DNA from: Verrucomicrobiia bacterium
GTDB taxonomy: Bacteria > Verrucomicrobiota > Verrucomicrobiia > Limisphaerales > JADLHS01
DNA: 64,000 bases
Assembly (NCBI GenBank): GCA_011525685.1
Contig: WYBW01000022.1
Coordinates: 248,001 to 312,000 of the forward strand
Direction: 5' to 3'
This document shows, piece after piece, positions 42,268 to 51,453 of this stretch. Numbering within the stretch: the stretch's first letter is position 1; the number at the start of each line of letters is the position of its first letter. The translations under genes were made by a program, and so were the position numbers. The notes under the pieces were generated by a model. That model searched no databases and had not been told where the DNA came from. It was given only the letters and a program-made list of their open reading frames with translations.

Positions 42268-43710
42268 TCAGTTGCGTCTCGGTCTCTTTGCCAGGTGCAA
42301 ATACTCGATGCGGTGGTTCGCGTCGGGGTTGCGCGGCGAGGGGCCGGCGACCAGCATCGCCAGATTGCCTGAGACCCGGTTCTGCTTGAGCCAGCGCCGG
42401 GCAAATCCACGCCAATTTTCAGGCTCTTCAGTGATTTGCATGGCCTGCACGCCATAGGAGAAAGCCAGCCCCCGGCAGACGTTCTCCTCGCGGCTCAATG
42501 CCACAGTCCACACCGGCGGGTTGAACCGGGAAATCATCCGCGCCGTGGTGCCCGTGCGCGTCGGCACAAACACCGCCGCGCAAGGCACGGCTTCCAGCGC
42601 GTGTTCGACCACCGAGGCGACCAGCTCCGCCGCCGTGTCCTGCTGGCGTTGGCTTGTTCTGGCCTTGAGGTCCTCGAGCCGCGTGGGCGGACGATGGGCC
42701 TCGGTGTAGGCGGCAATCTTCGCGAGCATGGCCACCGCTTCCTCCGGGTACTTGCCCATGGCCGATTCGCCCGAGAGCATGAGGCAATCGGTGCCGTCGA
42801 GGATGGCGTTGGCGACGTCGGTGGCCTCGGCCCGCGTCGGCAGCCGGCTGCTGGTCATGGATTCGAGCATTTGCGTGGCGGTGATGACCGGTTTGCCCGC
42901 CAGGCTGGCGCGCGCGATGAGTTGTTTTTGCAGGATGGCCATCTCTTCGATGGGCACTTCCACCCCGAGATCCCCGCGCGCGACCATGATGCCGTCCGCA
43001 ACTTTCAAAATCTCATCGAAACGCCTGAGGGCCTCCGCGCGTTCGATCTTGGCGATGATGAATGGTCGTCTGCCCATCGCTCGCGCCGCGCCGCGCACCG
43101 CTTCAATGTCCGCGGCGGATTCCACGAACGACTGGCTCACCGCATCCACGCCCGCCTTGAGCGCGAACTTCAGGCAGGCCCGGTCGCGATCGGTGAAGGC
43201 GCTGATGCCGAGGTCAATGCCCGGCAGATTGAGACCCTTTCTGGAGCGCAGCTCGCCGCCGACCGCCACCCGGCAATGAACGTCCCGGCTCTGAACGCGC
43301 TCGACGACCAGTTGCACCAACCCGTCGTTGAGGAACAGCCGGTTGCCCGGCCTCACCACCTTGGGCAACCGCTCGAAGGTCATCGAAACGCGCCGGGCAT
43401 TGCCGATGATGTCATTGCTGGTCAGAGTGAAGCGGTCTCCCGGCTGTAATTGAATCGGCTCGGGCTGGATCTGACCCAACCGCATCTTCGGGCCGGGCAG
43501 GTCGGCCATGATGGTGACGCGCCGGCCCGTGGCTTTTTCCGCCGCGCGAATGCGGGTGATGGTTTCCGCGTGGCCGGGGAAGTCGCCGTGGGAAAAGTTG
43601 AGCCGGGCAATGTTCACTCCCGCGCGGAGGAGACGCCGCAACATCATCGGCGAATCCGAAGCCGGGCCGATGGTGGCGACGATTTTGGTTTTATGGTCAG
43701 GCAGCGGCAT
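42268..43710 (-). CDS. pyk: Pyruvate kinase
   Basis: 480 residues from the ATG at 43710, which has GAGGA seven bases upstream (TTG at 43722 is less likely). Recognisable motifs are TKIVATIGPASDSP at the N-terminus, NFSHGDF, MADLPGPKMR, the active-site strand IIAKIERAEAL (Lys) and MVARGDLGVEVP, then PTRAEATDVANAILDGTDC and SGESAMGKYPEEAV. The canonical MARGDLG is present. The enzyme transfers phosphate from PEP to ADP, giving pyruvate. It sits between D-lactate dehydrogenase (8 bases upstream) and glycogen phosphorylase, in a glycogen-to-lactate block. Confidence 0.97.
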   Translation of the reverse strand: MPLPDHKTKIVATIGPASDSPMMLRRLLRAGVNIARLNFSHGDFPGHAETITRIRAAEKATGRRVTIMADLPGPKMRLGQIQPEPIQLQPGDRFTLTSNDIIGNARRVSMTFERLPKVVRPGNRLFLNDGLVQLVVERVQSRDVHCRVAVGGELRSRKGLNLPGIDLGISAFTDRDRACLKFALKAGVDAVSQSFVESAADIEAVRGAARAMGRRPFIIAKIERAEALRRFDEILKVADGIMVARGDLGVEVPIEEMAILQKQLIARASLAGKPVITATQMLESMTSSRLPTRAEATDVANAILDGTDCLMLSGESAMGKYPEEAVAMLAKIAAYTEAHRPPTRLEDLKARTSQRQQDTAAELVASVVEHALEAVPCAAVFVPTRTGTTARMISRFNPPVWTVALSREENVCRGLAFSYGVQAMQITEEPENWRGFARRWLKQNRVSGNLAMLVAGPSPRNPDANHRIEYLHLAKRPRRN

Positions 43711-43718
43711 GATGATCC

Positions 43719-44717
43719 TCAAGTGAGCACCGAGCCTTCCACAAACGGTTGGCCGGCGGCCAGGGCCGCAAGATTGGCAACAGTGGTGCGCGCGATGTCG
43801 CCCAAAGCCTCGCGCGTGAGGAACGCCTGGTGCGATGTGATGAGCACGTTGGGGAACGTGAGCAGCCGCGCCAGTTCGTCATCCTGCAAAACCTGGCCGG
43901 ACAGATCCTCGAAGAAGATGCCTTCCTCCTCCTCGTAAACATCCAGCGCCACGCCGCCCAGCTTGCCAAGCTTGAGCGCCTCGATGAGCGCCGTCGTGTC
44001 AATCAGCGCGCCGCGGCTCACGTTGATGAGAATCGTCCCGGGCTTCATCAACTCGATGGTTTCGCGCCGGATGAGGTGTTTGGTTTCCGGCGTCAGCGGA
44101 ACGTGAAGTGAAATGACGTCGCTCGCACCCGCCAACGTGCGCGAGTCCACATACTCGACGCCATGCTCGGCGGCCCAGTCGCGATTCGGAACCGGATCAA
44201 AAGCGAGGACCTTCATGCCGAAGCCCCGCAGGATTTCCGCCACGATGCGGCCGATCTTCCCCGTGCCCACGATGCCCGCCGTTTTGCCGCGCATATCGAA
44301 CCCCACCAATCCGTTGATCGAAAAATTCAGTTCGCGCACTCGGTTATAGGCGCGATGCACCTTCCGGTTGAGCGTGAGCAGCAGCGCCAGCACGTGTTCG
44401 GCCACCGCGTAGGGCGAATAGACGGGAACGCGCGTAACCGTCAGCCCGAGTTCCTTGGCGGCGGCAAGGTCCACGTTGTTGAAACCCGTGCAACGGAGGG
44501 CGACCAGCTTCACCCCTTGGGCCGCCAGCGCCTCAAGACAGGGCCGATCCACCTGATCGTTGACGAAAACACAAACCGCCTGGGCGCCCCGCGCGGTTGG
44601 CGCCGTGTCCTTCGTGAGGCGGAACTCGAGGAAGCGCCATTCGAGGCCGGCGCTTCCCGGGACGCTCTGCAACGCCTCGCGGTCGTAAGGTTTCGTATCG
44701 AACACAGCGGTGATCAT
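43719..44717 (-). CDS. ldhA: D-lactate dehydrogenase (2-hydroxyacid dehydrogenase family)
   Basis: 332 residues from the ATG at 44717, preceded by GGGAGA. The NAD-binding loop is GTGKIG at 151-156, followed by acidic residue Asp 174 for NADH specificity. Catalytic residues match the fermentative D-LDH numbering: Arg 235 (SRG), Glu 264 within EEEEG, His 296 (SHQAF). This reduces pyruvate to D-lactate and regenerates NAD. It lies 2 bases after the PFK gene and 8 bases before pyruvate kinase, so the three are surely co-transcribed. Substrate could be another 2-oxoacid, but context favours pyruvate. Confidence 0.93.
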   Translation of the reverse strand: MITAVFDTKPYDREALQSVPGSAGLEWRFLEFRLTKDTAPTARGAQAVCVFVNDQVDRPCLEALAAQGVKLVALRCTGFNNVDLAAAKELGLTVTRVPVYSPYAVAEHVLALLLTLNRKVHRAYNRVRELNFSINGLVGFDMRGKTAGIVGTGKIGRIVAEILRGFGMKVLAFDPVPNRDWAAEHGVEYVDSRTLAGASDVISLHVPLTPETKHLIRRETIELMKPGTILINVSRGALIDTTALIEALKLGKLGGVALDVYEEEEGIFFEDLSGQVLQDDELARLLTFPNVLITSHQAFLTREALGDIARTTVANLAALAAGQPFVEGSVLT

Positions 44718-44719
44718 TT

Positions 44720-45802
44720 TCAATCTCCCAGCGAAATGCCCAGCGCGCGGGCGGTCTTGACCAGATTGCCGTCCGGTCCAACCGTCTTCAGCCGTCCGAC
44801 GGCCTCGCTGATGTTCACCGCGCCCACTTGCGCGCCCTGCCAGCCGACCATTTTTCCAAAGTCGCGGGCAGCCACCAATTCCACCGCATGCGCGCCAAAG
44901 ACCGAGCAAAGCGTCCGATCAAAGGGCGTCGGCGAACCGCCCCGCTGCAAGTGGCCCAGCACACAGACGCGCGTTTCCTTGCCGGTGCGTTTCTCAATTT
45001 GAGATGCGACCACGGCACCCATGCCACCCAGTCTGGCCTCGCGATTCTTTTCCGGCCCGGCCGAGGTGACAAACCCCCCGCCTTTCTCTCTCGCGCCTTC
45101 TGCCACGACGATGAGCGTGAATTTCCTTCCCTGACGTTCGCGCTCCCGGATTTTGGCCGCCACACTCTGGTAGTTGAACGGGATTTCCGGAATCAAAATC
45201 ACGTCCGCGCCGCCGGCCACGCCCGCGAACAGCGCGATCCAGCCGGCGTAACGGCCCATCACTTCCAGCACCATCACGCGGTTGTGGCTTTCCGCGGTCG
45301 TGTGCAGCCGGTCCAGCGCATCGGTGGCGCACGCCACCGCGGAGTCGAACCCGAAGGTGAACATCGTGCCTTCAAGGTCGTTATCAATCGTCTTGGGCAC
45401 CCCCACGATCGGGATGCCATGCTCGAACAATTGTTGCGCAATGCTCAACGAGCCGTCGCCGCCCACCGACACGAGACCGCGAAGTTTCAAGGCTTTGAAT
45501 CCACGCTTCGTTTCATCCAACAGCTTCTTCGGCAGGCCGCGCGATTCGCCGTGGCCGGTCTTGGCGGAGAATTTACCGCGATTGGCCGTGCCGAGGATCG
45601 TGCCGCCGCGCAGCAGCAAACCGCTGATGGCCGTGTAATCCAGCCGCACGTAGCGGCGCGGTTGGAGCAGGCCCTCGTAACCGCCAAGAAACCCGAGCGT
45701 TTCCCAACCGCGCCGGGCGGCGGCCTTGGCCACCGCGCGAATGACCGCGTTCAAGCCGGGGCAATCACCCCCGCCCGTGACAATTCCAATTCGTGAGTTC
45801 AT
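44720..45802 (-). CDS. pfkA: ATP-dependent 6-phosphofructokinase (group III)
   Basis: 360 residues from the ATG at 45802 (the region upstream in frame is not PFK-like). Motifs: GGGDCPGLNAVIR at the N-terminus, GGDGS at 114-118, PKTIDND at 136-142 with catalytic Asp 140, MGRYAG at 182-187 and HLQRGGSPTPFDR. Gly in GGDG indicates ATP as donor. This is the fully equipped PFK of the glycolytic block (followed by ldhA and pyk). It is also the closest relative in this window of the inactive-looking PFK homologue at 24790. Confidence 0.95.
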   Translation of the reverse strand: MNSRIGIVTGGGDCPGLNAVIRAVAKAAARRGWETLGFLGGYEGLLQPRRYVRLDYTAISGLLLRGGTILGTANRGKFSAKTGHGESRGLPKKLLDETKRGFKALKLRGLVSVGGDGSLSIAQQLFEHGIPIVGVPKTIDNDLEGTMFTFGFDSAVACATDALDRLHTTAESHNRVMVLEVMGRYAGWIALFAGVAGGADVILIPEIPFNYQSVAAKIRERERQGRKFTLIVVAEGAREKGGGFVTSAGPEKNREARLGGMGAVVASQIEKRTGKETRVCVLGHLQRGGSPTPFDRTLCSVFGAHAVELVAARDFGKMVGWQGAQVGAVNISEAVGRLKTVGPDGNLVKTARALGISLGD

Positions 45803-45828
45803 GAGTTTCTTCCCATCAAGCGCCGGCC

Positions 45829-46197
45829 TCAAGTTGCGGGTTCGGCCAGCCAGGCCCGCGCTCTGGCGACATCGGCCGGCGGAAAGTATTCGATCGGGAA
45901 TCTGCGCAAACCCTTTGAGGCAAAGACGAGCGCGAGATCTTCCCACTGCCGGTCCCCCACGATGGCCATCTTCTCGATCAGGTCGTCGTACTTCATGGAA
46001 AACGACAGGTCACCCCAATCGCCGCCGCGCTGCCAACCCTCGAAATTCTCCGCCACGACCAGCAGACGCGCCCTGCCCTGCTGTTGAATAAGATCACCCA
46101 CCATTCCCTGCAGCGCGGCCAGTTCCGGTTGAGTCAACTTGCCGGCGATTCTGGCGGTAATGATGCCGCCGGACGTGTCAGTAATTTCAGCGCTCAT
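45829..46197 (-). CDS. STAS/SpoIIAA-like domain protein
   Basis: 122 residues of the SpoIIAA-like STAS/SEC14-type family (DUF3478). The segment LLVVAENFEGWQRGGDWGDLSFSMKY and the C-terminal RRFPIEYFPPADVARARAWLAE are characteristic. The usual phosphorylated Ser of anti-sigma antagonists is not evident. Its role is unknown; proteins of this group bind lipid-like molecules or regulate partners. It is the first gene of the PFK-ldhA-pyk-glgP run, 26 bases upstream of the PFK gene. Confidence 0.75.
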   Translation of the reverse strand: MSAEITDTSGGIITARIAGKLTQPELAALQGMVGDLIQQQGRARLLVVAENFEGWQRGGDWGDLSFSMKYDDLIEKMAIVGDRQWEDLALVFASKGLRRFPIEYFPPADVARARAWLAEPAT

Positions 46198-46595
46198 GGT
46201 TTAACCTTAAACTTTATCGTGTTTCAGTTCTGGTCGGCGTGGATCCGCATGGGTGAACGATGCCCAGACAGCTCAGGGCGGCCGCTGTCATACGCCGCAT
46301 CCACTGCGTCAGCTCCGAATACCGCTTGCCTGCCGGACAATGCATTGCCCGCTTCTGGAAAAGTCACACACAACCTCGGGCCGCCAGCCTGCAGCGCGCC
46401 CTCCATGAGATTGAGACTGGTCACAGGGCCGGCACACAGCACGCCAGCCAATCTGGCTTCAGCGGGCACCACCCTGACAGAGTTGCCGGATTCTGCAATC
46501 TGGTAGATTTACGGGGTTCATTTCGACGAGAACGACCTTGGAGAACATCCCGGCAATTTCACCGGGCCTTCCCCGTGGTGCTGACTTGTGCCGCT
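46198..46595. other. Intergenic region, no gene seen
   Basis: 398 bases between the DUF4091 gene end and the STAS-like gene start. The only frames are short, without a good start, ribosome site or protein-like composition. A short AT-rich stretch at 46198-46230 next to the STAS-like start could hold the promoter of the glycolytic block, but no clear -35/-10 pair can be named. Confidence 0.5.
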
Positions 46596-48911
46596 TCAAG
46601 GTCGCCCCAACTCCTCAATAGCCCGGGCCACCTCGTGGCGATGCCGCTCGATGGGAACGCCGTCGGCGGCAAATTCCGTGAGGCTGCGCGTGATGTCTTC
46701 GGGCACTTCCAAGAGGCGGGCGAGGCGCGCATGGGTTGCGGCGGACAGATTCGCCCGGCGTTCTGCCAGTCGTCGGCGCAGGATGCAAAGGTACTCGTAG
46801 TCCTCAATGCCGTCGCGCAGGTGTTCCCAGCGAATTGAATCCACCGGTCCCTCCAACACCGGCGCGTCGCTGCCGGACGCGGCGTTCAAAGGCGGATAGA
46901 GGAAGCGCCCGTCACCGTTGCCCCAGGGCCGGCGCTCCCCCGCCGGCGTGCTGTAGCCGGAAGTCCAGCTCATGGCATCGGTGTAGGGATTCTGCGGGTG
47001 CTTGGCATCCGGATAGGCGGCGCTGCTGGTCCAATAGGTGGTTTCCCACACCAGCACACCCTCGATGTTGCGCTGGAAGGTTTGCCACAACCAGAGCCGC
47101 ATCTCGGGCGCGGGATGATCAATAAACAGACCGGCGTAAGGCGCTTTCGGTCCCGTGCAGACATACCACCAGAACTTCTCACCGGACTTCCGGCGTTCCT
47201 CGGCCCGCGCGTGGTCGTACTGATCGGTGATGCTGCACCAGATATTCGGCCCACCGATCAACCCCGGCTCGACCTGCTCGGTCAGCATCCGGGCGATGCG
47301 CGGGCAGGAGCGCTTGAGCTTGGCGAACCCATTCATCACGAACGGGTATTGGTCGGCGCTGGGTTCGTCGAACCAGTAGATGAACGCCCGGTCGAGCCAG
47401 CCTTTGGCCTCCAGGTGCGTCTCCAGTTGCCGGCAGTAGGAATCGAACAGCACCGGATACTCGGGTGTGTCCTCGTCAAACCCCAGCAAGCGCGGCGGAT
47501 AAGTCTCGTGGAAAGTCCCTCCGCCGATGCCCGGGATGTGAACCTGGAACGAACTGAAATGATATTGGTCCATCGCCCGCGTCATCGCGCGGTCCCACGC
47601 GCTGAAATCAAATTCCACCTTGAGTTGATCGAGCGGCACGACCGGCTCGGTGCGCGGCTGACGCTCGAAGTCACCGCCCTGCACCAGTTCTTCCCCGGTT
47701 TCCGGATCGGTGATGGAAATGTCATCGAACCAGACCAGACCGACTTCCTCGCCTCGCTCCGTCCAGACCGTCGCACGGGCATGGAAGCGGACATACTCGG
47801 CGCCGGGCGGAAAGCTCGTCAGCAGTTCGTTCAGGTTCTGCCACGAGCCACTGCCGCGCAGGACGATGTCGTTGTTGCGACCGGACATCCACTGCCTCTG
47901 AGCGTCAAAATGATTCAGGGTCACCAGGAAGCGATGGCCCGGCACGGCGGTGCGATACCAGCACTTCACCCGAAGTCCCTTTCGCGGAATCTTGATGAGC
48001 GGCTCATAGGTCACCGTGACGTTGGCATTGACCTGGTCGTCATAAATCAACAATGCCCCCTGACCCGAATGGACTTCATTGCTCACGATGCGCAGGCCGG
48101 ACCAGTGGTCCCATGAAGTCTTTGGCGGTTGAATTTCCGGCCACTTCACGCGAATCGGATCCAGCGGCGCCGGGTTGTAAGGCGACACCCGGTGCGCGGC
48201 GAAGTTGGCCAGATACTTCTCCAACACGAGCCGCTTGTCCTCCTCGGACTTCAAACCGTGATACCGAAACACATTGCCCGGTGAGAAGCCGAACGCCGTG
48301 GTGCAGGTCATCCGATCCGGCAGCGTAAAGCCATAGACCGTCAATTCGATGGGAACGCGGGCTTGGAGACCCTTTGCCCGCAACTCCACGATGCCGCGGT
48401 AGTTGCCCGCCGGTGTGTTGGCAGGAACGAACACGCGCAGCCAAAAGGCGTGATTGAACTCGGGCTTCAACTCCAGCGGTCCATGAACTGGCGGCAATGG
48501 GTCCGGCCAAAGGCCGGGCCGGGAAGCGCGGTCCGTGGGTTGCGTAATCTCCAGGTACATGACCTGGAGCACTTCGATCTGTTGCCGCGTCATCCGGGCG
48601 TCGTTCGGCCCGACCAGATCGCCGCAGACGATCTCAAAACCCTCGAGCCGTTTGGAGGAACGGATCAGTAACTGCACAGCTTCGTACTCGTTCGCGGCAC
48701 TGCTCAACTGAATGGTCTCATCCGTCAGAGTCGGCGGCGCATCGTCGGGACGGATTTTGGCCGCGCTGGACAAGGCCCACCAGAGGGTGACGTCCGAGAG
48801 TTCAGAGGGAATCAATCGGGCCGCGCCGGCTGAAGCAGAAACGGGCCACTGCACCAGGGCCAGAGCGAGGGCGAGAAGCCAGCCAGTGGAGAGTGAGTTC
48901 TTCATGACCAT
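46596..48911 (-). CDS. Exported DUF4091 glycoside-hydrolase-like protein with internal carbohydrate-binding-type domain
   Basis: 771 residues with a signal peptide ending ASAG. The C-terminal two-thirds match DUF4091 proteins: the barrel core with YWFDEPSADQYPF, PNIWCSITDQYDHARAEERR, WWYVCTGPKAPYAG and GVLVWETTYW, and a terminal DSIRWEHLRDGIEDYEYLCILR segment that is very characteristic. Between ~260 and ~440 an inserted beta-sandwich-like domain (SWDHWSGLRIVSNEVHSGQGALLI...) resembles carbohydrate-binding modules. The family is thought to hydrolyse or bind complex polysaccharides; the catalytic residues are probably in the FDEP loop, but I cannot prove this. Common in Verrucomicrobiota and Planctomycetota. 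Confidence 0.85.
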   Translation of the reverse strand: MVMKNSLSTGWLLALALALVQWPVSASAGAARLIPSELSDVTLWWALSSAAKIRPDDAPPTLTDETIQLSSAANEYEAVQLLIRSSKRLEGFEIVCGDLVGPNDARMTRQQIEVLQVMYLEITQPTDRASRPGLWPDPLPPVHGPLELKPEFNHAFWLRVFVPANTPAGNYRGIVELRAKGLQARVPIELTVYGFTLPDRMTCTTAFGFSPGNVFRYHGLKSEEDKRLVLEKYLANFAAHRVSPYNPAPLDPIRVKWPEIQPPKTSWDHWSGLRIVSNEVHSGQGALLIYDDQVNANVTVTYEPLIKIPRKGLRVKCWYRTAVPGHRFLVTLNHFDAQRQWMSGRNNDIVLRGSGSWQNLNELLTSFPPGAEYVRFHARATVWTERGEEVGLVWFDDISITDPETGEELVQGGDFERQPRTEPVVPLDQLKVEFDFSAWDRAMTRAMDQYHFSSFQVHIPGIGGGTFHETYPPRLLGFDEDTPEYPVLFDSYCRQLETHLEAKGWLDRAFIYWFDEPSADQYPFVMNGFAKLKRSCPRIARMLTEQVEPGLIGGPNIWCSITDQYDHARAEERRKSGEKFWWYVCTGPKAPYAGLFIDHPAPEMRLWLWQTFQRNIEGVLVWETTYWTSSAAYPDAKHPQNPYTDAMSWTSGYSTPAGERRPWGNGDGRFLYPPLNAASGSDAPVLEGPVDSIRWEHLRDGIEDYEYLCILRRRLAERRANLSAATHARLARLLEVPEDITRSLTEFAADGVPIERHRHEVARAIEELGRP

Positions 48912-48998
48912 TCACAGTTGAACGCCGCAAGCCAGGAAGGATTCCAGCCCTCGTGCCGGCCAGGCAAAGGAAATTGGCTCGCCGACGGCGGTCTGAAC

Positions 48999-49727
48999 TC
49001 AGTCCGCCGCCACGAGACTCATGTCGCGGGTGTAATAGAGGATGCGACCGCAGTTCGTGCAAGAAACGATTTCCTGTTCCTGCTGGCAGGTGACGAGCAC
49101 CTGGGCCGGCAGTTTCATGTGGCAACCACCGCAGACGCCGTGTTGAACACCCACCACCACGTTTTCGCCCTTGCTCTTCACCAACCGCTCATAGCGCGAC
49201 CGCACCGCGGCATCCACGGCATCGGCCAGTTCGGCCCGATTGCTCTCCAGTTCCGCCAGTTCCTTCCTCAGGTTCGCCTCCCGCTCTCCCAGCTTGCCCA
49301 CCTGGTCATCAATCAGTTTGCGAGTTTCCTCCGCCTCACGGCTGAGTTGAACCACTTCCTTCTGCGCCGCCTCACCCTGCTCCATCAATTCGATCTCCCG
49401 GTCCTCGATCTTGGTAATCTCCGCTTTGCAAGTCTCAATCTCGTGACTCAGAGCGCGGTATTCCTCGTTCTTGCGCGTTTGAAGCTGCTGGTTGGCGTAA
49501 CGCTCGATTTGCTGCTTTTTGGCCTCGACGTCCAGTTCGAGGCGCTTGCGCTCGGATTCGAGTTGCTTGACCCGGAGTTTGGCCGCCTCGAGGCGACCCT
49601 GCACGTCCGCGCCCTTGGCCTTGAACATCTGCCGTTGTGGCTCGACATGGGCCAACTCCCCCTGCACCCGGCGGATCTTACGGTCCCGATCCTGCAGAAT
49701 CAGCAACTTCTCGATGGTTTCCAGCAT
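48999..49727 (-). CDS. Zinc-ribbon coiled-coil protein (CT398/DUF164-like)
   Basis: 242 residues from the ATG at 49727, which has AAGG upstream; a GTG immediately before it is an alternative. Residues ~20-175 form a long antiparallel coiled coil rich in Glu/Lys/Arg. The C-terminal ribbon has two CxxC pairs: CGGC and, ~25 residues later, CTNC. This is the architecture of the C4-type zinc-ribbon family (DUF164; chlamydial CT398 and related). Relatives interact with secretion or with RNase/NIF3-type factors. It lies divergent from the HtrA-like protease gene, sharing a 164-base upstream region. Confidence 0.85.
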   Translation of the reverse strand: MLETIEKLLILQDRDRKIRRVQGELAHVEPQRQMFKAKGADVQGRLEAAKLRVKQLESERKRLELDVEAKKQQIERYANQQLQTRKNEEYRALSHEIETCKAEITKIEDREIELMEQGEAAQKEVVQLSREAEETRKLIDDQVGKLGEREANLRKELAELESNRAELADAVDAAVRSRYERLVKSKGENVVVGVQHGVCGGCHMKLPAQVLVTCQQEQEIVSCTNCGRILYYTRDMSLVAAD

Positions 49728-49891
49728 CACTTGCCTTTCTTAGAGCGAGCCAGCCTAGGCACAGGACCGGGCCAAGTCAATCCAGCCGAACAAGTCAAAC
49801 GCGCAACTCGCGATCGGCCGCCAACTTTTTGTGGCCAGTCGGCTTGCTCCGACCTATGTTCCCGCGAGCAGCAACTGACATTGACGCGACC

Positions 49892-51373
49892 ATGAAACTA
49901 TTTCGAGTGATGCACCCGTCCGCAAGCATTGCAATTGCCGGACTGCTGGCCATCGTCCCTCCCGGTTCGGCCTCGCCCAATCTGGACCTGGCCCGTCAAC
50001 TCAACGCCGCGTTCGTCGAGGTCGCCGACAAGGTTTCTCCCACCGTGGTCGTCATCACCGTCACGCAGAAGGAGGCGAGCTTCGAATTGCCGGAAACAGA
50101 TGAGGACTCAGAGGAGTCGCTGCCCCATGAGCTTTACCGGTATTTCCACGAGCAGTTCCGGCGGCAGGTCCCGCGGGAATCCACCGGTGCCGGCTCGGGT
50201 GTGATCATTCGTGAGGACGGTTATATCATGACCAACCGGCACGTGGTGGAGGAGGCCGAGACCATCCAAGTGCGGCTCAAGGATGGCCGCACGTTCAAGG
50301 CGCGCATCCGCGGCGTGGACCCGCAATCCGACGTGGCCGTGCTGCAGATTGACGCCACCGGGCTGCCGGTGGCGAAGTTCGCCGACTCGTCCAAGACCCG
50401 GGTGGGTGAGTTCGCCATCGCCATCGGCGCGCCGTTTCAACTGGATTATTCCGTCACCTTCGGCCACGTGAGCGCGAAAGGCCGCAGCAACATCGTGCCG
50501 TTCTACGCGGGCGGCGCCATGATGGACCAGGATTTCATCCAGACGGACGCGAACATCAATCCCGGCAACAGCGGCGGGCCGTTGGTCAACATCGAGGGTG
50601 AAATCATCGGCATCAACACGCTTATCCGGGGTTTGCGGACCGGCATCGGCTTCGCCATTCCCAGCAACCTTGCGCGCGAGGTTTCCGACCAGATCATCGC
50701 CCAAGGCAGATTCGTCCGGCCCTGGCTGGGCGTCAGCATCACCGCGCTCAAGGACGCCGCCGGACTGCGTGAGCGGCTCAAAGACATCGAGAACGGCGTG
50801 GTGGTCAGCGCCATTCTTCCCACCGGACCGGCCTATAAGTCCGAACTGCGCGCCAGCGACGTCATCACCGCGGTGGATGGCCAACCGGTGGGCACCGCCC
50901 AGGAACTGCGCAATGAAATCCGGCGCAAGTCCGTCGGTCAACCCGTGACTCTTGAAGTCTATCGGCCTCAGTCCTCCGGCAATGCCCGCAAGCTGGCCAT
51001 TGAGATCAAACCCGCCGAGTGGGAAGCGGAACCGCCTGCCGCCATTGCCAAAGCCGATGACGCGGCGCCCAAGGAAAGCCCGGCCCCCAATCTCGGACTG
51101 ACGGTCAAGCCACTGACTCGCGAACTTGCCGAGAAATTCGGAGTGGAAACCACCGAAGGCGTGGTGGTGGCCACCGTGGAGCGCGACAGTCTGGCGGATC
51201 GCCAGGCCATTCGTCCGGGCGACGTCATCACCGCCATCAACAGCCAGCCCGTGGGCAGCGTCCGGCAATTTCGCAACGCCCTCCAGAAAGCCGACGTGAA
51301 GCAGGGCGTGCTGGTCAACCTCCTCAGCGGCAAGACGGCGCGGTTTGAGATTCTCAAGCCGGAGGGTGACTGA
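49892..51373 (+). CDS. HtrA/DegP-type periplasmic serine protease, two PDZ domains
   Basis: 493 residues. Signal peptide ~1-28. Trypsin-like domain with catalytic triad His 117 (TNRHVV), Asp 147 (SDVAVLQ) and Ser 227 (NPGNSGGPL). PDZ1 (~255-350, with SAILPTGPAYKSELRASDVITAVDGQPV) and PDZ2 (~395-490, with RPGDVITAINSQPVGSV). The acidic insertion (ETDEDSEES, ~68-76) lies in the LA loop region. It degrades or refolds damaged envelope proteins. The ATG at 49892 follows GACATTGACGCGACC without a strong Shine-Dalgarno. In-frame codons further upstream are not protease-like. Confidence 0.95.
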   Translation: MKLFRVMHPSASIAIAGLLAIVPPGSASPNLDLARQLNAAFVEVADKVSPTVVVITVTQKEASFELPETDEDSEESLPHELYRYFHEQFRRQVPRESTGAGSGVIIREDGYIMTNRHVVEEAETIQVRLKDGRTFKARIRGVDPQSDVAVLQIDATGLPVAKFADSSKTRVGEFAIAIGAPFQLDYSVTFGHVSAKGRSNIVPFYAGGAMMDQDFIQTDANINPGNSGGPLVNIEGEIIGINTLIRGLRTGIGFAIPSNLAREVSDQIIAQGRFVRPWLGVSITALKDAAGLRERLKDIENGVVVSAILPTGPAYKSELRASDVITAVDGQPVGTAQELRNEIRRKSVGQPVTLEVYRPQSSGNARKLAIEIKPAEWEAEPPAAIAKADDAAPKESPAPNLGLTVKPLTRELAEKFGVETTEGVVVATVERDSLADRQAIRPGDVITAINSQPVGSVRQFRNALQKADVKQGVLVNLLSGKTARFEILKPEGD

Positions 51374-51418
51374 GATCGGACGATTCGTCGCGAGTCATCG
51401 CTGGCGATTCGACGGAAA

Positions 51419-51453
51419 TTGACAACTTCGCGGCCCTGCGACACTCTGCGCGC
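51419..51453 (+). promoter_or_regulatory. Possible promoter directly before parB (leaderless geometry)
   Basis: TTGACA (51419-51424), then 17 bases, then CACTCT (51442-51447), whose end lies six bases before the ATG at 51454. Transcription would start at or very near the start codon. The same geometry appears before the HupE gene at 59854 and the proA gene. The -10 match is weak, so this is tentative. Confidence 0.35.

Noticed and set aside
46224-46472. 82-codon frame in the 46.2-46.6 kb gap
   Set aside because: No ribosome site, no conserved composition, no recognisable motif.
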